Origin: Oceanospirillaceae bacterium UBA2001
Lineage (GTDB): Bacteria > Pseudomonadota > Gammaproteobacteria > Pseudomonadales > Balneatricaceae
Direction of reading: 5' to 3'
DNA: 32,673 nucleotides
Assembly: GCA_002335115.1 (NCBI GenBank)
Contig: DDCR01000190.1
Location: 1-32,673 of the forward strand
Part shown: in pieces, positions 32,285 through 32,673 of the stretch
Position numbering within the stretch: the first letter of the stretch is position 1
How the letters are laid out: each line of letters begins with the position of its first letter
The notes under the pieces: model-generated
The model's database searches: none
What the model was told of the DNA's origin: nothing
What the model saw: only the letters and a program-made list of their open reading frames with translations
Translations under genes and position numbers: made by a program

Positions 32285-32673
32285 ATGTCCCTACAATCAC
32301 ATGCCCGCGTTGTTATTATTGGTGGCGGATCCCTTGGTGTTAACCTCATGTACCATCTTACCGAAGAAGGTTGGACCGATGTGGTCATGATTGAAAAAGG
32401 GGAACTCACTAGCGGGTCCACATGGCACGCTGCGGGCTTATGCCCTAACTTTAACGGCAATCACACCCTATCTAAAATACACGATTACACCATTGAACTG
32501 TATGACAAAATTATACCTGCCAAAACTGGATTACCATCCACGTTCCACAAGTGTGGCAGCCTAAGAGTAGGCTACACAGAATTAGAAGAACAATGGTTTC
32601 GTAACGTCATGAGTAGAGCTCACAACATTGGTTGTGAGATGCGCTGGGTCTCTAAAGAAGAAGCTAAAGCAAT
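32285..32673 (+). CDS. FAD-dependent dimethylglycine/sarcosine dehydrogenase-type oxidoreductase, N-terminal part
   Basis: The first ~129 residues run off the right edge. The DAO-family dinucleotide loop is VVIIGGGSLGVNLMYHL (9-25). The segment GELTSGSTWHAAGL holds His48 at the place where dimethylglycine dehydrogenase binds FAD covalently. Full-length relatives have about 800 residues with a C-terminal GcvT-like folate domain that captures formaldehyde; that part is not visible here. The gene follows the MttB-family gene by 12 bases in one operon, so together they likely strip methyl groups from a betaine-like amine. The ATG at 32285 follows an AGAGAA ribosome-binding site. Confidence 0.87.
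   Translation, partial: MSLQSHARVVIIGGGSLGVNLMYHLTEEGWTDVVMIEKGELTSGSTWHAAGLCPNFNGNHTLSKIHDYTIELYDKIIPAKTGLPSTFHKCGSLRVGYTELEEQWFRNVMSRAHNIGCEMRWVSKEEAKA

Noticed and set aside
1..32673. CRISPR arrays, tRNA or rRNA genes, insertion sequences, attachment sites
   Set aside because: No regularly spaced repeats, no clover-leaf or rRNA motifs, no transposase or integrase genes and no flanking direct repeats were found by reading both strands.

Overview
The window looks like a stretch of chromosome from a marine, copiotrophic gammaproteobacterium, perhaps Oceanospirillales-like. This rests on a type-2 leuA paired with an Lrp-family regulator, moderate GC, TRAP and sugar ABC importers, and catabolic gene sets for compounds typical of algal exudates. 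The taxonomy is an inference and was not tested by any search.

Left block (1-7143). A truncated Gfo/Idh/MocA oxidoreductase and a GntR/UTRA regulator run leftwards. Divergent from them is a tight operon: an SsuD-like FMNH2-dependent monooxygenase, a YdhF-like aldo/keto reductase, a flavin reductase and a complete TRAP transporter (DctQ, DctM, DctP), closed by a strong terminator. I read this as an organosulfonate import and oxidative desulfonation module. In logic it resembles the sulfoquinovose monooxygenase route (monooxygenase, flavin reductase and AKR), but with a TRAP importer instead of an ABC importer. Its substrate is unknown.

Second block (7177-11392). A small secreted Sel1-repeat protein stands back to back with a di-heme cytochrome c peroxidase/MauG-family protein. 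They are followed by leuA (minus strand), which is divergent from an Lrp/AsnC regulator with a clear sigma-70 promoter and a perfect palindrome.

Central block (11445-29086). This is a large cyclitol-catabolism locus organised around a 446-base intergenic region rich in inverted repeats. Leftwards run an RpiR-family regulator, an iolC-DUF2090 fusion, iolD, iolB, iolE, iolG and a phytanoyl-CoA-dioxygenase-family gene. Together these cover myo-inositol to malonate semialdehyde plus dihydroxyacetone phosphate; no iolA (semialdehyde dehydrogenase) is in the window. Rightwards run a CUT2-type sugar ABC importer (binding protein, single-domain ATPase, two paralogous permeases) and a second enzyme set: a different Gfo/Idh/MocA dehydrogenase, an IolC-like kinase, a second IolB, a class II aldolase with altered motifs, and an SDR dehydrogenase. 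The second set has no IolD or IolE partner, so it may serve a different cyclitol or deoxy-sugar acid. This is the most interesting part of the window.

Right block (29147-32673). A small VOC-family protein comes first. A GcvA-like LysR regulator is then divergent from an MttB-family (non-pyrrolysine) methyltransferase, which is followed by the start of an FAD-dependent dimethylglycine/sarcosine-dehydrogenase-type protein. This looks like a methylated-amine (glycine betaine type) demethylation operon that continues past the right edge.
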